From an uncultured Ruminiclostridium sp. (GTDB lineage Bacteria > Bacillota > Clostridia > Oscillospirales > Ruminococcaceae): 64,000 bases of DNA. The stretch lies in the NCBI GenBank assembly GCA_947630175.1, contig CANRGJ010000011.1, positions 29,191 to 93,190 on the forward strand, in the 5' to 3' direction. A program made the position numbers and the translations under genes. Under the pieces are notes generated by a model. It was not told the DNA's origin. It did no database searches and saw nothing but the letters and a program-made list of their open reading frames with translations. Positions 61,824 through 64,000 of this stretch are shown here, piece after piece (position 1 is the first letter of the stretch; each line of letters opens with the position of its first letter).

Positions 61824-63812
61824 TTACCTGTCGTTTACCGTTACGTCTATGCCCATTTCCTTCGCCTTTTCGATAAGCGGGGAAACGAAATCCTCCTCCT
61901 GAGCTTCCTCAGGCTTGTCCCTTAACAGGAATATATCAAATTTTCCGCCCATGACCTTAGCCGCCGATTCTCTCAGCGCCCAAGCCCTTTTTCCGTTTTG
62001 GAGCAGTCCCCTTGCGGAGGGAGGGGCGGCAACGAATATTTTTCCATCATAGAGGAAGCCCTGCGTTCCCGCCAAAATGCCCCTTACTGCTGGGGTCATT
62101 GAGGAAACTATGTCGCTCCACTGGGGAAGCGGCTGCGCGTCGTCAGGCAAATCGTCGTCCGCCTCGGGTATAGGCGGTTCGTTGTCGCGGGAAAGATATT
62201 CGTCAGTTATCTTCTTGTTAATCTCTTTTTTATCGCGGGGAGCAGGTTTAGTGGGGTCTATATCGTAAATTATGGTCTGCCCCTCCACTATCTCCTGGGC
62301 GGCGTTCTGTTCCTCCTGCGGCTCTTCCGACTGAAGGATATCGGCGTAAGGCGGGTCAAAAGGAATATCCGTTTCCTCATTTTCTGTGGTGGGAGCTGTC
62401 GGTTCTTCAGTTGTTTTGTCGAAATCTGTCAGTTCCTCGTTTTCTGCGGAAGGAGCTGTCGGTTCTTCGGCTGTTTTGTCGAAAGTTGTCGTTTCCTTGT
62501 TTTCTGTGGAGGGAGCTGTCGGTTCTTCTTTTATTTTGTCGAATGATGTCGGTTCTTGGGGTCTTGTGTTGGGGATTGCCGCTTCCTGCCGAACCTCCGC
62601 TGTAATTTTTTCAGATTTTTTGTCAGTTTCAGAAGTATTTTGTGGATTTATGCCGAAAATAGAAAGGGTCTGCACCTTATGCTCCAACGCCCCAAGTCTT
62701 GCGGCAAATGAAGATATATCCCCGCTAAGCTCGGGGGAACACATTCTTATAAGCAGGCGTTCTGCAAGGAGTCTTGCCTGCCCCGTCTGCTTCATTCGGT
62801 TTATGCCGTCAAGGCTGTCGGACACAAGCTCCGCCCAGCGGAGTATTTCCTCCTGAGAAAGGCGGGCGCACTGAGCCTCGTATTTTTTTATCTCGCTGTT
62901 CCCTGCGGCGGCAAGTCCGCCGCCCGGCACTGCCTTTGTCAGCATAAGATTTCGGCAGTGAAGGGTAAGCTCCTCGATAAAGCGGCTCAAATCTTTTCCC
63001 TGCGCTATAAGCTCGTCCAGTATTTTCAGCGCCTTTGCGGGAGTTTTTTCTATCGCCGCGTCAAATATCCCGAAAAGATAGCCGCTGTCGGCTACGCCTA
63101 CGCATTTTCTCACCAGCTCCTCGGTAACGTGGCTGTCGGAGGAAACGCACTGGTCAAGTATAGACAAAGCGTCGCGCATAGCCCCGTCTGAAAGCCTTGC
63201 TATCAGAACGGCGGCGTCACGGTCCAGCTGTACGTTTTCCTTTTCCGCTATCTCCAGCATACGCTGTACGGACTGCTCAGGGTCTATCTTAGAGAACAAA
63301 AACTGCTGACAGCGGGAGAGGATAGTTGCGGGAACGGCGTAATATTCCGTGGTGGCAAGGATAAATATGACGTGCGAGGGCGGCTCTTCAAGCGTTTTAA
63401 GCAGTGCGTTGAAGGCGTCCTTTGACAAGGCGTGCACCTCGTCTATGATATACACCTTGTACTTGCAGTCTATGGGGGAATAAATTACCTCGTTCCTCAG
63501 CTGGCGTATGCTGTCAACGCCGCTGTTGGAGGCGGCGTCTATCTCGATGATGTCGGTACTGCCGTCGAATATAGCTTTGCAGGCGGCGCATTTTCCGCAG
63601 GGATTTCCATTCACGGGGGAAAGGCAGTTCACCGCCTTTGCCATTATCTTGGCGCAGGTGGTCTTTCCCGTTCCTCTTGTTCCCGTAAAAAGATAGGCGT
63701 GAGCTATCTGCCCTGCGGCTATCTGATTTTTCAGGGTAGTTGTGATATGCTCCTGCGAAATAACGTCGTCAAAGGTCTGAGGACGGTATTTGCGGTATAA
63801 AGCGAGATACAG
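61824..63812 (-). CDS. dnaX: DNA polymerase III subunit gamma/tau, probable CTG start
   Basis: About 662 residues; ATPase of the clamp loader. Reading upstream of the first ATG (63644) gives, in frame, LYLALYRKYRPQTFDDVISQ and the Walker A GTRGTGKTT, both essential, so the ATG is internal. The only start that fits is a CTG at 63812 with GGGGGTG seven bases upstream; no ATG, GTG or TTG lies in frame before the repeat. Also seen: zinc cysteines (PCGKCAACK), IIDEVHALS and SRCQQF. A linker with three imperfect PTAPSTENxE repeats lies near 62386-62560. Confidence 0.88.
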   Translation of the reverse strand: MYLALYRKYRPQTFDDVISQEHITTTLKNQIAAGQIAHAYLFTGTRGTGKTTCAKIMAKAVNCLSPVNGNPCGKCAACKAIFDGSTDIIEIDAASNSGVDSIRQLRNEVIYSPIDCKYKVYIIDEVHALSKDAFNALLKTLEEPPSHVIFILATTEYYAVPATILSRCQQFLFSKIDPEQSVQRMLEIAEKENVQLDRDAAVLIARLSDGAMRDALSILDQCVSSDSHVTEELVRKCVGVADSGYLFGIFDAAIEKTPAKALKILDELIAQGKDLSRFIEELTLHCRNLMLTKAVPGGGLAAAGNSEIKKYEAQCARLSQEEILRWAELVSDSLDGINRMKQTGQARLLAERLLIRMCSPELSGDISSFAARLGALEHKVQTLSIFGINPQNTSETDKKSEKITAEVRQEAAIPNTRPQEPTSFDKIKEEPTAPSTENKETTTFDKTAEEPTAPSAENEELTDFDKTTEEPTAPTTENEETDIPFDPPYADILQSEEPQEEQNAAQEIVEGQTIIYDIDPTKPAPRDKKEINKKITDEYLSRDNEPPIPEADDDLPDDAQPLPQWSDIVSSMTPAVRGILAGTQGFLYDGKIFVAAPPSARGLLQNGKRAWALRESAAKVMGGKFDIFLLRDKPEEAQEEDFVSPLIEKAKEMGIDVTVNDR

Positions 63813-63832
63813 GATAACACCCCCGTTCGGCA

Positions 63833-64000
63833 GTTTACAGTTGACAGTGTACAGTGTACAGTTGTGGTATTTTTCGGCTTTGCCGAAAAATGGATTTGAA
63901 TGGCAGGTGCTGATTTTTGCCTGTCATTTTAAATCCGCCCGCAAAGCGGACACAACCTTTCGGCAGTTTACAGTTGACAGTGTACAGTGTACAGTTGTGG
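63833..64000. repeat. Dispersed heptamer/hairpin repeat, with start of a second copy
   Basis: Heptamers, GTTGTGG, hairpin TTTTTCGGC-TTT-GCCGAAAAA, GGATTTGAATGGCAGG, CATTTTAAATCCGCCCGC and GTCCGC-type hairpin remnants, then a second left array reaching GTTGTGG at the window edge. Confidence 0.85.

Overview
The window looks like chromosome from a Gram-positive anaerobe of the class Clostridia, most likely an Oscillospiraceae/Ruminococcaceae relative. The clues are a type III glutamine synthetase, an IspH-ribosomal protein S1 fusion, DUF6465, DUF6442 and DUF2975/XRE gene types, many TTG and GTG starts with strong AGGAGG-like sites, and near-consensus sigma-A promoters with 17-bp spacers. This placement is inference from gene content. 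No rRNA, prophage, complete IS or CRISPR array was seen.

Layout. 1-4.7 kb: end of an ABC exporter, a CtpE-like P-type ATPase and RNase HI. 5.1-9.7 kb: a four-gene operon (two exported DHHW proteins, an FkbH-like protein and an acyl carrier protein) that looks like a surface acylation pathway without a visible MBOAT partner. 9.8-12.2 kb: RmuC, a YegP-like protein and a hairpin-rich non-coding stretch. 12.3-26.2 kb: a ten-gene minus-strand operon behind a perfect TTGACA-17-TATAAT promoter. It holds two LolD/MacB-type ATPases (one with an AbrB-like tail), a very large solute-binding protein, two MalF/MalG permease pairs, an NHL/TPR membrane protein, a YIP1 protein and a secreted DUF5696 protein. 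This is the most system-like and unusual locus. 26.7-34.3 kb: a sigma/membrane-protein pair, glutamine synthetase III with an attenuator-like leader, proBA and YigZ. 34.5-35.7 kb: a DUF6465 protein and three tRNA genes (Gly, Arg, His). 35.8-49 kb: housekeeping genes (aroK, galU, ispH-S1, plsC, cmk), regulators and a second sigma pair. 49.1-55.3 kb: rlmB, a 1038-residue protein that appears to be a catalytically dead P-type ATPase with a decapeptide-repeat tail, an esterase and ispD. 55.3-57.4 kb: a candidate repeat RNA, a HAD gene and an XRE/DUF6442 cassette with three operator-like palindromes. 57.7-64 kb: polysaccharide deacetylase, guaB and the dnaX-ybaB-recR cluster.

A family of dispersed intergenic repeats runs through the right three quarters of the window. 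Each copy has inverted arrays of a degenerate heptamer (AGTTGAC/AGTGTAC) ending in GTTGTGG...CCACAAC, around a core with perfect hairpins whose stems differ between copies. Three genes take their TGA stop codon from the first heptamer of a copy. Two long copies also contain a predicted three-way junction.
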